Of a stretch of 52,343 nucleotides of DNA, positions 35,082-43,752 are shown piece by piece. This DNA is from Tolypothrix sp. PCC 7910 (GTDB taxonomy: Bacteria; Cyanobacteriota; Cyanobacteriia; Cyanobacteriales; Nostocaceae), in the NCBI RefSeq assembly GCF_011769525.1, contig NZ_CP050443.1, positions 1 to 52,343 of the forward strand, written 5' to 3'. Below the pieces are notes generated by a model, which made no database searches, was not told the origin of the DNA, and saw nothing but the letters and a program-made list of their open reading frames with translations. Numbering within the stretch: the stretch's first letter is position 1; every line of letters begins with the position of its first letter. The position numbers and the translations under genes are program-made.

Positions 35082-36025
35082 TGATCAAAAAACGCCCAGA
35101 AGTTCCAAAGATGCGTGGCGTTGAAGATTTAATAACTATGGATGTGGAAGCATCTGCTGCTACTACCATTTCCATTGACAAAATTCGAGTTGCCAAAAAA
35201 CAACCACGCCGTTGGTTCGACCCGGAAAAAATGTCACAGCTTGTGCAATCGGTACAAGAACACGGTATTTTAGAACCCTTGTTAGTTCGTCCGCTCGGTA
35301 ATGGAGAATATGAATTAATTGCAGGAGAAAGGCGGCTGAGGGCAGGAAAGGAAGCTGGATTAACTGAAGTCCCAATTGTTAGTAAAGAACTGAGTGATCG
35401 CCAAGCTCTGCAAATCGCTTTACTCGAAAATTTACAGCGCGAAGACCTCAACCCAGTAGAAGAGGTTGAAGCCATACTAGAACTGCTGGCAATAAATCTG
35501 GATGTCAGCACTCTTGACGTAAAATCGATTCTAAACGTTGCTGCCAATGCAAAAAAACGTGATTTGGAATTGACGGGAAACGTTTCCCGTCAACTTGAAA
35601 AAATTGAAATTATCTTGGCAGGTATTGGGAGATTTAATGCGGAAAGCTTTCGTACAAGCCGCCTGCCGTTACTCTCTTTGCCAGCAGATGTACTGGAAGT
35701 ACTACGCCAAGGTCAGCTTGAATTTACTAAGGCACTAACAATAGCACGAGTCAAAAACGAGCAACAGCGTGCTGATGTACTCTCCTCAGCAATTACTCAA
35801 CATCTGTCATTAACTCAAATCAAGCAATTAATCAACCAACTGCAATCATCAGAAACCACACCAGAAGCGACACCAGAAAAGGTAGTGAGCAAACGCTATG
35901 CAGAAATAGGTAAGCGTTTACAACAAGCCAAGGTATGGAAAGACGATAAAAAACGCAAGAAATTAGAACGGCTGTTGAATGAGTTAGAAAAGTTGCTCGA
36001 TGAATCCGAGATGTTGAATAAGTGA
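35081..36025 (+). CDS. parB: ParB-type centromere-binding protein
   Basis: A 314-aa protein. Its N-terminal nuclease-like/CTPase domain (about 30-115) contains NGEYELIAGERRLRAGKEAG and ENLQREDLNPVEEVEAILEL (ParB boxes I and II). The HTH region and following helices contain GRFNAESFRTSRLPLLSLP. A Lys-rich helical C-terminus (about 270-314) is suited to dimerisation. Codons for LTGNVSRQLE are spelled by a perfect 24-bp palindrome (35570-35593), so the gene carries a probable binding site within itself. Confidence 0.9.
   Translation: MIKKRPEVPKMRGVEDLITMDVEASAATTISIDKIRVAKKQPRRWFDPEKMSQLVQSVQEHGILEPLLVRPLGNGEYELIAGERRLRAGKEAGLTEVPIVSKELSDRQALQIALLENLQREDLNPVEEVEAILELLAINLDVSTLDVKSILNVAANAKKRDLELTGNVSRQLEKIEIILAGIGRFNAESFRTSRLPLLSLPADVLEVLRQGQLEFTKALTIARVKNEQQRADVLSSAITQHLSLTQIKQLINQLQSSETTPEATPEKVVSKRYAEIGKRLQQAKVWKDDKKRKKLERLLNELEKLLDESEMLNK
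35570..35593. promoter_or_regulatory. Candidate parS site inside parB
   Basis: A perfect 24-bp palindrome, TTGAC-GGGAAACGTTTCCC-GTCAA. It lies in the codons for LTGNVSRQ of ParB, and the same palindrome with flanking bases recurs at 36097-36120. Confidence 0.65.
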
Positions 36026-36060
36026 TTATTTGAAGTTTTAATAGATTAATATCACTGGGC

Positions 36061-36135
36061 GATAGATCTGCCAATGCAGAAAAACGTGATTTGGAGTTGA
36101 CGGGAAACGTTTCCCGTCAACTTGAACTGTTGAAC
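36061..36135. repeat. Duplicate of a parB segment with candidate parS (36097-36120)
   Basis: TGCCAATGCAGAAAAACGTG and TTGGAGTTGACGGG repeat, with few changes, the parB bases at about 35541-35599. They include the entire 24-bp palindrome. The copy is not in a reading frame, so it looks like a duplicated partition site kept outside the gene. Confidence 0.7.
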
Positions 36136-36849
36136 TAAATGAACGGGCACTTCCCTATCAAGACTGTTGCGTTCGCCTTCTAGCGGCAGATAGTAAAAAT
36201 AAAATAATCTCAAAAACCTGAAAGTAAGAAATTACCGTCTCAAATTTCTTACTTTAGTTGTAACAATCAAGCTACATCAATGCTTTGAGGAGCCATTATC
36301 GCGCACCTTTCTTGCGTGGTCGCTGCTAGTAGACGAATCGTTGGCTAATCAATTAATTGATGGTAGATTCTACAAGGTTCGCTAGCTACTTCCTCAATGC
36401 TACTTTTTTCAGGATTTTTAAAAACAGGGTGATAGTGCAGGCGATCATAGCAAGCTTTCAGCAACGCCTAATCTGTTAATCGACAAAAAGACATAATTAG
36501 AAGCTAAGTATACTATTTATGTCTAAATTTTTCCCACCTATATAAGGAAGGAGGTTGCAAGTGTATCTATCCAAATAGAGATGAAAAAATAGACAATTTT
36601 GCTATTTAATCATAACATCTATTGCCTAAGATAATTAGGAGAAAACTAAACTTATTTTCTTGTTCATGAGTCAAGACATAAATATTTTAATAATACTTTT
36701 CTTAGGTCTAAAAAATAGTTTCTAATAGCTTGAATAATCCAATTAATAACGTTAGCCTAAAAATGTATGGAAGCTAGATAAATCAATTCTAGTTTTTATT
36801 CAGAACTATTGACTCATCTAGAATCTTATCTAGAAGTAAGGAGGCAAAA
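36121..36849. other. Non-coding region before the RiPP-like precursor gene
   Basis: AT-rich, with a perfect 13-bp stem at 36221-36255 (listed separately) and GGAGG-type sequence near 36550 with no gene behind it. Near the end TTGACT at 36809 could serve as a -35, and two ATCTAGAA words lie close by, before the strong AAGGAGG of the precursor gene. No other gene is seen. Confidence 0.45.
36221..36255. terminator. Hairpin downstream of parAB
   Basis: AAAGTAAGAAATT (36221-36233) pairs perfectly with AATTTCTTACTTT (36243-36255) across a 9-nt loop. The arm ends in TTT then AGTTG. It probably ends the par operon transcript. Confidence 0.55.
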
Positions 36850-37098
36850 ATGTCTGACAAGAAACGAGAAATCAAACTTAATGACTTGAACAAGCAGCAA
36901 GGCTCGAACGAGCAAAGTCCTGCTGGTTCCGAATTCATGAAAAAGGATGAAGGCTACCTTGATAATTTGAGTGAAGAGGAACTCAATGCTCGAGGTGGAG
37001 CAGATGATATTTCTATTTCTGCTGGAGAATATGTCTCGTCGGGTACCTACACCAGTACAGGCCCAGGTAGCGATATTAGTATCGGTGACCTGCGCTAG
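36850..37098 (+). CDS. RiPP precursor peptide with double-glycine leader and Cys-free core
   Basis: An 82-aa peptide with a strong AAGGAGG Shine-Dalgarno. The leader (1-50) is charged and ends LDNLSEEELNARGG, a classic double-glycine cleavage site for C39 peptidases. The 32-residue core (51-82) contains ten Ser/Thr, no Cys, and related DISI words near both ends (ADDISISAGEYVSS and SDISIGDLR). It sits directly before kinase and HopA1 genes. Ser/Thr residues are the likely sites for phosphorylation and elimination to dehydro-amino acids. The peptide structure is unknown. Confidence 0.8.
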   Translation: MSDKKREIKLNDLNKQQGSNEQSPAGSEFMKKDEGYLDNLSEEELNARGGADDISISAGEYVSSGTYTSTGPGSDISIGDLR

Positions 37099-37317
37099 GT
37101 AGCTGCCTTTTACATAGCTGCTGTAAGCTAAAAACTTGTATTGGCTATATCAACCTGTTGAATTTTTCAGGGTGTCCATTGATTGAGAAAACTGAATTAC
37201 TGTAGCTCATCCAGTTTGATTTTGAGCGATAAGGGTTGAAGGCATATCTTCCTAGGTATGCCTCAACCCTGCGTTCCTAATTAACTTTGTTCAGCGAATT
37301 TTGAAATCATAGTATTC
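37099..37317 (+). terminator. Attenuator-like hairpin between precursor and kinase genes (37232-37270)
   Basis: AGGGTTGAAGGCATA (37232-37246) pairs with TATGCCTCAACCCT (37257-37270), leaving one bulged A and a 10-nt loop. There is no T-run. It could protect a short precursor transcript and allow partial read-through to the modification genes. Confidence 0.45.
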
Positions 37318-38499
37318 ATGTCATTTTTGCTAAGCTCACAAAATGTTTTTGAGTATTTAGAACAGCATAATATTTCTACTCAAGTAGAAGAATATTCAGG
37401 GCAGATCGAGCATAAAGTTGCTCGAAACTTTAACCTATTGTTGAGTTTGCCTGATAATCGCACGATAATTATCAAACAAGAATGTTATAGACCTGATGGA
37501 AAAACAACAGGTGGATTTATTAATGAATGGCGGATACAGGAATTTTTACAACAATTTCCATCATTGAATCACCTTCATCCATTCGTTCCAGAACTAATCC
37601 ATTTTAATGAAACAGACTCAATTATTATTTTCAATTACCTCAAAGAGCATTGCGACCTGATTGATTTTTATACCAAAAGCAATGTTTTTCCACCTGCGAT
37701 CGCATCTGCTATTGGCAGCACCATAGCAGCATTTCATCGAGCAACCCTCAATCATCAGGAATATCGTGATTTCTTTGGCGAGGGGCGCGAAGATGCACCG
37801 CTAAACGGCGGTATTCCTTACATTATTCGCAAATTTGATCGCATTAGTCCTGAAATTTTTGGTCAAGTACCTGGGGATGGTTTGAAATTCTTTGCCCTAT
37901 ACCAGCGTTACGATAGTTTGAGAGATGCGATCGCAGAACTGACGGATACGATCATGCCTTATTGTTTAACGCACAATGACCTCAAGTTGAACAATATCTT
38001 GTTGCACAATAATTGGCAGCAAATTCTGGCAGAAAAGTCTGCAAAAGACAGTGTACTTCGCATTATCGACTGGGAGCGTTGTAGTTGGGGTGATCCAGCT
38101 TTTGATATTGGGATGCTAGTGGGCAGTTATCTGCTTCTGTGGTTAAAGAGTTTAGTAGTGAGTAAATCTATTGATATTGAAGACTCTTTACGCATGGCGG
38201 TTACACCACTGGAAAACCTACAACCATCGATTGCTGCCCTCGTAAGTACTTATTTCGCCAATTTTCCAGAAATCCTTGAGTATTGTCCTAGATTTTTGCA
38301 CAGGGTGATGCGTTTTTCTGGTTTGGCGTTGATTCTGCACATTCAAGCAACGCTTCAGCACCGCAAAACCTTTGGAAATACAGGAATTTGTATCCTTCAG
38401 GTGGCGCAAGGTTTACTTTGCAGCCCAGAACAATTTATGTCGGCAGTGTTTGGGGCTGCTACATCGGAAATTGTGGGTTTGCAGCCTGCTCTTACTTAA
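37318..38499 (+). CDS. APH-like kinase (class V lanthipeptide LanK-type)
   Basis: A 393-aa protein of the aminoglycoside-phosphotransferase fold. Lys in TIIIKQECY is a candidate ATP-binding residue. The catalytic loop is CLTHNDLKLNNILLHN and the metal site is LRIIDWERCSWGDPAFDIGM. In class V lanthipeptide and thioamitide clusters a kinase of this fold works with a HopA1-like protein to dehydrate Ser/Thr in the precursor. Here it lies directly after a precursor gene and before a HopA1 gene, so the same role is inferred. A resistance phosphotransferase is less likely in this setting. Confidence 0.75.
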   Translation: MSFLLSSQNVFEYLEQHNISTQVEEYSGQIEHKVARNFNLLLSLPDNRTIIIKQECYRPDGKTTGGFINEWRIQEFLQQFPSLNHLHPFVPELIHFNETDSIIIFNYLKEHCDLIDFYTKSNVFPPAIASAIGSTIAAFHRATLNHQEYRDFFGEGREDAPLNGGIPYIIRKFDRISPEIFGQVPGDGLKFFALYQRYDSLRDAIAELTDTIMPYCLTHNDLKLNNILLHNNWQQILAEKSAKDSVLRIIDWERCSWGDPAFDIGMLVGSYLLLWLKSLVVSKSIDIEDSLRMAVTPLENLQPSIAALVSTYFANFPEILEYCPRFLHRVMRFSGLALILHIQATLQHRKTFGNTGICILQVAQGLLCSPEQFMSAVFGAATSEIVGLQPALT

Positions 38500-38521
38500 G
38501 TGCTTTTTGGGGAAGATCGTG

Positions 38522-39643
38522 ATGCAATTGCTAGATTCTCAATCAACTCAATCGCTCAATTCGTCAAGCGATCGCGTATTGGAAACACTTCAAGACATTG
38601 CTAGTAAAGTGCAGCTTGAGTCTAACTTTTGTATTCGGCATCCTGACTACAAACCCTTAAAGCTACCACTCGATGTCGTCAATCGCTTTCAAAATCTACC
38701 GTTGCAACTTCAAACTAAGTATCAAAGTTTACAACTACGGGGTTTCCTCTATGGCATTTATTACAATGGCTCCCTCCGCAAGGCTTTAGTAGCAGAAGCC
38801 AATTCAAGTGAGTTAATGCTTGAGCAGAACTTGGAGAATAACCGATTTCAGGGAGTAGATCTGAAATTCTACGAGCAGTTGCATAACAATAATCGGGGAA
38901 CAGGTTATTTTGAGCCAGGCTGGAGAGTGCTGAGACAGGAAGCAGATGGCACTTTGGCGGTAATCAAAGATAATTTAACTCTGCATATTGAGCGAGAACG
39001 CCATCTGCAGCGAGAACATCAATCTGCTGTAGTGGGTGACTTGGTTGCCATTCGCTTGCCACGCAATCGCGTTCAAAGTGGCTTTTATATGGCAATTAGC
39101 AACGTAAGTTCGCACACTCGCCAAACTTCAAACGCTCCTGAATATGTGCGAATTTATTTTAACCTCACGCCTGAGGGAGCGATCGCCCTGATGGATGCCA
39201 TAACTACGCAATTAAATGAAATTGCAATCCCCTTCAAGTTCAAGGCTCTTTATAATCCATCTGACTACGATCGCTTCGACTCTGCCGTACTTTACAGTGA
39301 TAACCAGGATTATCAAACCATTCGGCAAGTACTTCAGGAGATTTATCTCAAAAATCAATCCCATTTTCAACCAGAAATACCCTTATTCACCAAGTTTCTC
39401 GCACCGGGACTGGCACTAGCAGAAGAACCCGATCACAAATTTGCTAGCAAGGAAAGCTTTGGAACGCACCGTTGTCAAATTGTTGCTAATGGCTTACTCG
39501 CAGCCCGCGAGAACGGCGATGAGTCTGTAGAAAGCCGAATGACTGCGATTTTGGAAAATTTTTCCCGTCTTGGGATCGATGTAAATCATCCTTACTTGAA
39601 TGCAAACTCTGAAGATATCTACACCCCGTTAGAGCTATGCTAA
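38522..39643 (+). CDS. HopA1-family protein (LanY/TvaD-like lyase)
   Basis: A 373-aa protein from ATG 38522; an open extension back to 38372 overlaps the kinase gene and is unlikely. The C-terminal two thirds has the HopA1 pattern: EYVRIYFNLTPEGAIALMDA, IPFKFKALYNPSDYDRFDSA, IPLFTKFLAPGLALAEEPD and ESFGTHRCQIVANG. In class V lanthipeptide and thioamitide pathways HopA1-like proteins complete elimination of phospho-Ser/Thr. It ends with 7 bp overlap with the next gene. The N-terminal region (about 1-130) would hold precursor-binding elements. Confidence 0.8.
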   Translation: MQLLDSQSTQSLNSSSDRVLETLQDIASKVQLESNFCIRHPDYKPLKLPLDVVNRFQNLPLQLQTKYQSLQLRGFLYGIYYNGSLRKALVAEANSSELMLEQNLENNRFQGVDLKFYEQLHNNNRGTGYFEPGWRVLRQEADGTLAVIKDNLTLHIERERHLQREHQSAVVGDLVAIRLPRNRVQSGFYMAISNVSSHTRQTSNAPEYVRIYFNLTPEGAIALMDAITTQLNEIAIPFKFKALYNPSDYDRFDSAVLYSDNQDYQTIRQVLQEIYLKNQSHFQPEIPLFTKFLAPGLALAEEPDHKFASKESFGTHRCQIVANGLLAARENGDESVESRMTAILENFSRLGIDVNHPYLNANSEDIYTPLELC

Positions 39644-40653
39644 TCACCGATTTAGCACCAGAACCTACGATTAAACCCGACAGAGTAAGTGAGCTAAACG
39701 CTAGATTTCCAGAGTCAGATCTGCCGTTCTACCGTAAGTTGGGCAGAACAGATTTGACGGTGAGCTGTTTGGGTTTGGGCGGTGGAAGTGGAATCTCCAG
39801 TGAAGATACGCTGTATGCCTTTGAGCAAGGTATTAATTATTTCTTCTTCTCTAGCGATTTGCACCACTTTTTGTATAGCAAGATGTCTGATGCGCTGCGG
39901 CAATTGTGCGGGCGTGGTTCCTCAGATCGAGAGAATGTGGTTCTGGCAACTGTAACCTATAACAAAAGCCCAGAAATGGCATTGGCAGCACTTTTCGATC
40001 AGTTTCAAGAACTGAAAATTGATTATATAGATGTTTTCTTCTGGGGCTGGATTGGCACAGATGATGCTCCCCGCTTTCAAGATTGTATGGAACTTTCCCA
40101 TGATCTGCGAGGTAGCAATTCAGTGTATCAGCGAAAGATGGAACGCTGGTTTGGCATATCAGAGCGCTTGAAAAAAATGGGTGCTGTTCGCTATGTCGGG
40201 GCTTCGTTTCACGATTTAGATTTAGCGCGTCAGTGGCTCAACAGTTCGTTGTTAGATGTGGTAATGGTGAGACACAATGTAGCTCACCGCAATGCTCAGA
40301 GTCAGGTTTTCCAAGATGTAGATATTCAAGACCCACAGCGCTCGGGCATTGTTACCTTTAAGTCTGCGGGAATGCACACATTTCTGAGTAATGCTCCGGC
40401 TCAATTACCTAAAGACTGTTGGCGACCATCTGTACCTGACCTTTATCGCTACTCTTTATCTCAGCATGGCGTAGATATTTGCTTGACGGGAATGAAACGA
40501 CGCACAGAGATTGATGCCGCGATCGCAGGGATGCAAAAGGGCAAGTTAACACCTGCTGAACTATATTACCTCAACCTTTACGGTGACTTACATCGTAAAC
40601 GGCTGAAAATACAAGATGTTCCGCGCGATCGCTTACTTTATCAAACCGCTTAA
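39637..40653 (+). CDS. Aldo/keto-reductase homologue with altered catalytic tetrad
   Basis: A 338-aa AKR-fold protein beginning with SDLPFYRKLGRTDLTVSCLG. The Asp-Tyr-Lys-His tetrad seems absent. GINYFFFSSDLHHF replaces GINFFDTAxxYG, VVLATVTYN replaces IATK, and DYIDVFFWGWIG replaces DLYQLH. The C-terminal part (CLTGMKRRTEIDAAIAGMQK) keeps an NADPH-binding-like character. It overlaps the HopA1 gene and so is co-translated with it. It may be a non-catalytic partner, or a reductase using other residues, perhaps on dehydro-amino acids. That is inference. Confidence 0.7.
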   Translation: MLITDLAPEPTIKPDRVSELNARFPESDLPFYRKLGRTDLTVSCLGLGGGSGISSEDTLYAFEQGINYFFFSSDLHHFLYSKMSDALRQLCGRGSSDRENVVLATVTYNKSPEMALAALFDQFQELKIDYIDVFFWGWIGTDDAPRFQDCMELSHDLRGSNSVYQRKMERWFGISERLKKMGAVRYVGASFHDLDLARQWLNSSLLDVVMVRHNVAHRNAQSQVFQDVDIQDPQRSGIVTFKSAGMHTFLSNAPAQLPKDCWRPSVPDLYRYSLSQHGVDICLTGMKRRTEIDAAIAGMQKGKLTPAELYYLNLYGDLHRKRLKIQDVPRDRLLYQTA

Positions 40654-40692
40654 ATCAAATTCTTTTGTCGAGTCGTTCGGGAGAGCAAAATT

Positions 40693-41454
40693 ATGCAAGA
40701 AGTTTTAGAACAGGCTGAATTAGAAGAAACAATACCGCAAATTCATCCCGCCACAGACGATGAGATTCTAGCTTACTTGCGCTATTCTGGCAAAATTGCT
40801 GAAGTTGCTGCACAGGTTGAATATAATACGCTCATCCTCAAACTTTGCGAACAATTTGACATTGCCATTTCTGATGAAGAACTGCAAGCCGCAGGAAATG
40901 AATTTAGGCGAGCGCACAATTTATTAAACGCATCCGAAACCCAGAATTGGCTGGCTCAACAACGAATTACAGCAGAAGATTGGACGGAAGGCCTTCAAGT
41001 CAAATTACTGGAGCAGAAGTTAAAAGAACATCTGTTTGGCGAACAAGTTGATTCTGATTATTTAAACAACCGTAAGCAGTATAAACGGGTGGCGCTCTCC
41101 CAAATTCTCGTACAAGATTTAACCGATGCGCTCAAGATTTTTCAGGCGCTACGAGAAAAAAATGCTTCGTTTTGTGCCTTAGCAATCCAATACTCCAAGG
41201 GTAAGAAATCTAAAGAAAATGGTGGGTTTGCAGGGATACATTTTTTACCAAAACTCATGCCAGAGGTTGCTCTTGCGATCGCCGATGCCAATGAGGGAGA
41301 AGTGGTGAGACCCATTCAAACGAAACTAGGTTATCACATTATCAGAATTGAAAAATGGTTTCCAGTTCACTTAAATGAATCTCTTAGGCAAGAGGTAATA
41401 GACTCACTTTTTCAAGCTTGGTTACGAGAACGGGGTATTTCTTTCCCTCATTAA
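40693..41454 (+). CDS. SurA/PpiC-like peptidyl-prolyl isomerase (first)
   Basis: A 253-aa protein. The N-terminal helical SurA-like region has CEQFDIAISDEELQAAGNEF and WLAQQRITAEDWTEGLQ. The parvulin domain (about 130-225) has RVALSQILVQDLTDALKIFQ, then GGFAGIHFLPKLMPEVALAI and TKLGYHIIRIEKW. No signal peptide is evident, so it probably acts in the cytoplasm on the precursor or product. It is the last gene of the plus-strand operon and overlaps the second parvulin gene tail-to-tail by 4 bp. In cyanobacteria such proteins often adjoin C39 exporters. Confidence 0.85.
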   Translation: MQEVLEQAELEETIPQIHPATDDEILAYLRYSGKIAEVAAQVEYNTLILKLCEQFDIAISDEELQAAGNEFRRAHNLLNASETQNWLAQQRITAEDWTEGLQVKLLEQKLKEHLFGEQVDSDYLNNRKQYKRVALSQILVQDLTDALKIFQALREKNASFCALAIQYSKGKKSKENGGFAGIHFLPKLMPEVALAIADANEGEVVRPIQTKLGYHIIRIEKWFPVHLNESLRQEVIDSLFQAWLRERGISFPH

Positions 41455-42242
41455 TTGCTCAATGATGATGAATAGCTTGGTTCCTCAATTTGCTCAATAG
41501 ACTCTGGTTGAAATTCAGTAATAACTTCTACCTGGTCTACCTGTTGTTTTAGCCAATCTAGAAATAAATTAGAAAGAATTTTTTTGCGTAACGTTTTATC
41601 TAATTCTGGTTGAATAATTTCTTCTACTAAAATTAAGTGTGCACCTTTAGAAGTAATAATTGGTTTGAGCAGTTGCGGTGGAGTTGATGCAAAAATTACA
41701 GCAGAAATCTCTGGCTTGAGTTCGGTACGACGTAATTTACCACGGTATCCTCCGCTTCTTCGCAGTTCCTTATCTTGAATGTATCGATGAGCAACTTCAG
41801 GAAAACTCATATCGCCTTCTTGGATGGCATAGAAAAGTTCCATTGCCAAATCTTCATCATCTAAGACAACTTCATACATTAAAACTTGCGTGTAATCGAG
41901 TTGATGGCTAACAAAAAAAGGCTCGACTTTATCGCCAAACAAATGTTGAGCCAACTTCGAGGAAAGGGCACTAATCTGCACAATCTCTTCAAACTGATCA
42001 AAAGACAGGTAATGCTCCTGTAACCATAATTCGGTTGCATCTGCACTCAATAAGTTATGATTCAATCGAAATGCATCAGCAGTTTGCTGAAGGTCTTCCG
42101 GCTCCAAAGTAACCCCAACTTTCTCAGCCACAGCGGCAATAATTTTCCGATTGACAATCCCCCGAATCGTTACAGGCATTTGGCAGGAGAGGCTAATTTG
42201 TTCAATTAACTCTTCTTTTGAAATAGCGATTGTTTTTAACAT
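41451..42242 (-). CDS. SurA/PpiC-like peptidyl-prolyl isomerase (second)
   Basis: A 263-aa paralogue with the same layout. The helical N-terminus has KVGVTLEPEDLQQTADAFRL and LWLQEHYLSFDQFEEIVQIS. The parvulin domain has YTQVLMYEVVLDDEDLAMEL, RSGGYRGKLRRTELKPEISA and TSKGAHLILVEEI. The C-terminal tail is Gln/Glu/Ser-rich. It follows the HlyD gene by 36 bp on the minus strand, so it belongs to the exporter operon. No signal peptide is seen. Confidence 0.85.
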   Translation of the reverse strand: MLKTIAISKEELIEQISLSCQMPVTIRGIVNRKIIAAVAEKVGVTLEPEDLQQTADAFRLNHNLLSADATELWLQEHYLSFDQFEEIVQISALSSKLAQHLFGDKVEPFFVSHQLDYTQVLMYEVVLDDEDLAMELFYAIQEGDMSFPEVAHRYIQDKELRRSGGYRGKLRRTELKPEISAVIFASTPPQLLKPIITSKGAHLILVEEIIQPELDKTLRKKILSNLFLDWLKQQVDQVEVITEFQPESIEQIEEPSYSSSLSN

Positions 42243-42278
42243 CTGATTACTCTTGATATTTAAATTAAAAAATGAAAT

Positions 42279-43715
42279 TTAAAGCTCTAGCCCCCCAGCT
42301 TCTAGCTTTTTAAACGGATCTAAAAAGAAATCAATTACCCGTCTCTGCCGCACAATCACCTCTGCCGTTGCTGTTTGACCAGGAGTGAGAGCAATTTGTT
42401 TATCTTTGGTTTGGATATGCGATCGCTCCAGCGTGACTTCCAACTCAAAGGTTTGAATCCCACCTTGGGGCGTTTGCGTCATCTTAGAATTGGGTGAGAT
42501 CCAAGTGACCTGACCTTTGACAATGCCATAGTCCTGGTAGGGATAAGCATCAAATTTAATCTGCACAGGCATCCCGACCTCAAGAAATCCACTCTCTTGG
42601 CTGGGCATCTCTGCTCTTAACACTAAAGGAACATTTTGAGGAGCAATTTGAGCGACTAATTGACCAGGCTGAACTACGGCTCCTGGTTTCTCAATCGGCA
42701 GTTGAAATAAAACCCCATCAATGGGCGATCTAATTTCGCGTCGCTGCAACTGAAATTTCAAAGCATTTATTTGTTGTTTGGTCTGGTTAATATCTCCTTG
42801 GAGAGATGCAATTTGTGAATCCAAATCCTTTATTTGTCGCTGAATTCCCAGGAGCGTTAGCTGATTATCGCGCAGCGTACCTTGATACTGCTGCTGTTGC
42901 GCTTTGAGTTGAGCTTCAGCCTGTTGCATATCTGAACTGGCTTGATTGAAATTTTCCCTGGTTGTATCTGCAATTCGCTGTTGAGCAACAACCTGCACCT
43001 CGGCAACAATACCGTCACTCACCAAGCTGCGATAGCGCGCTACTTCCTTGTTGTCTCTCGCTAAACGCTCGCTGGCAATATTCTGCTGAGTTTTGCTGTG
43101 TTCCAGCTTTTGCTGCGTTTCTTCAATTTTCGCCATTTGGGCAGCGGCTAGGGCTTTTCCTTGCTGTTGTTGGGTAAGCATGGTTCCGCCCTGGAGTTGG
43201 TTCTTCATCAGCTGCAATTGGGAGAGCCGATTCATGTTCCCGTCGAGCTTGGCTTGGGCTTGCTGGAGTTCAGTTCGAGTTAAATCGGATTCTAGCTTGA
43301 CTAAAACCTGCCCCCGTTTTAAGGTTTCACCTTCTTTGACCTTGATTTCTGCCACTTCCCCGGCTACAGGCGCATCCAACTCAAAGGTTTTGCCCTTTGG
43401 TTCTAGCTTTCCTCTGGCAGTTCCAGTTTCATCCACCTTAGAGAGCATTGCCCAAGGCAGCACTAGCACCGTAAAAATCGCTAACAGGTAAAGCAGCCCT
43501 CTTGTCCAAACTCGTGGCATGGTGTTAATAGATTCTTCCGTGATGGAAGACCATTCATAATTAACCCCATGTTGTAAATCAGATGAAGGCGATGAATTCG
43601 CGATCGCAGTATCCAAAGTAATACTTGATACACCATGACCATTACGACCGTTGCGATCGCTAGGCACATGTCCATTGTGAGGAAAATCATTTGGGGTGTT
43701 TGACGGGTTTGGCAT
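42279..43715 (-). CDS. HlyD-family periplasmic adaptor of a type I exporter
   Basis: A 478-aa protein. The polar N-terminal part is followed by a membrane segment at about 68-90 (LLYLLAIFTVLVLPWAML). The lipoyl-like half KVKEGETLKRGQVLVKLES precedes a long coiled-coil hairpin (about 145-310). The second half, RSPIDGVLFQLPIEKPGAVV, and a beta-barrel end follow, with the C-terminus RVIDFFLDPFKKLEAGGLEL. It pairs with the C39 ABC transporter 37 bp upstream to form an exporter across the envelope. An outer-membrane TolC partner must be encoded elsewhere. Confidence 0.9.
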   Translation of the reverse strand: MPNPSNTPNDFPHNGHVPSDRNGRNGHGVSSITLDTAIANSSPSSDLQHGVNYEWSSITEESINTMPRVWTRGLLYLLAIFTVLVLPWAMLSKVDETGTARGKLEPKGKTFELDAPVAGEVAEIKVKEGETLKRGQVLVKLESDLTRTELQQAQAKLDGNMNRLSQLQLMKNQLQGGTMLTQQQQGKALAAAQMAKIEETQQKLEHSKTQQNIASERLARDNKEVARYRSLVSDGIVAEVQVVAQQRIADTTRENFNQASSDMQQAEAQLKAQQQQYQGTLRDNQLTLLGIQRQIKDLDSQIASLQGDINQTKQQINALKFQLQRREIRSPIDGVLFQLPIEKPGAVVQPGQLVAQIAPQNVPLVLRAEMPSQESGFLEVGMPVQIKFDAYPYQDYGIVKGQVTWISPNSKMTQTPQGGIQTFELEVTLERSHIQTKDKQIALTPGQTATAEVIVRQRRVIDFFLDPFKKLEAGGLEL

Positions 43716-43752
43716 AGGAACCTCACACTAGTTGGGAAATTGAATGCTTGAT

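Noticed and set aside
37318-38499. Antibiotic-resistance aminoglycoside phosphotransferase
   Set aside because: The fold matches, but the position between a GG-leader peptide and a HopA1 gene favours a RiPP modification kinase.
38372-38521. Extended N-terminus for the HopA1 protein
   Set aside because: It would overlap the kinase gene by over 120 bp. ATG 38522 gives a family-like start.
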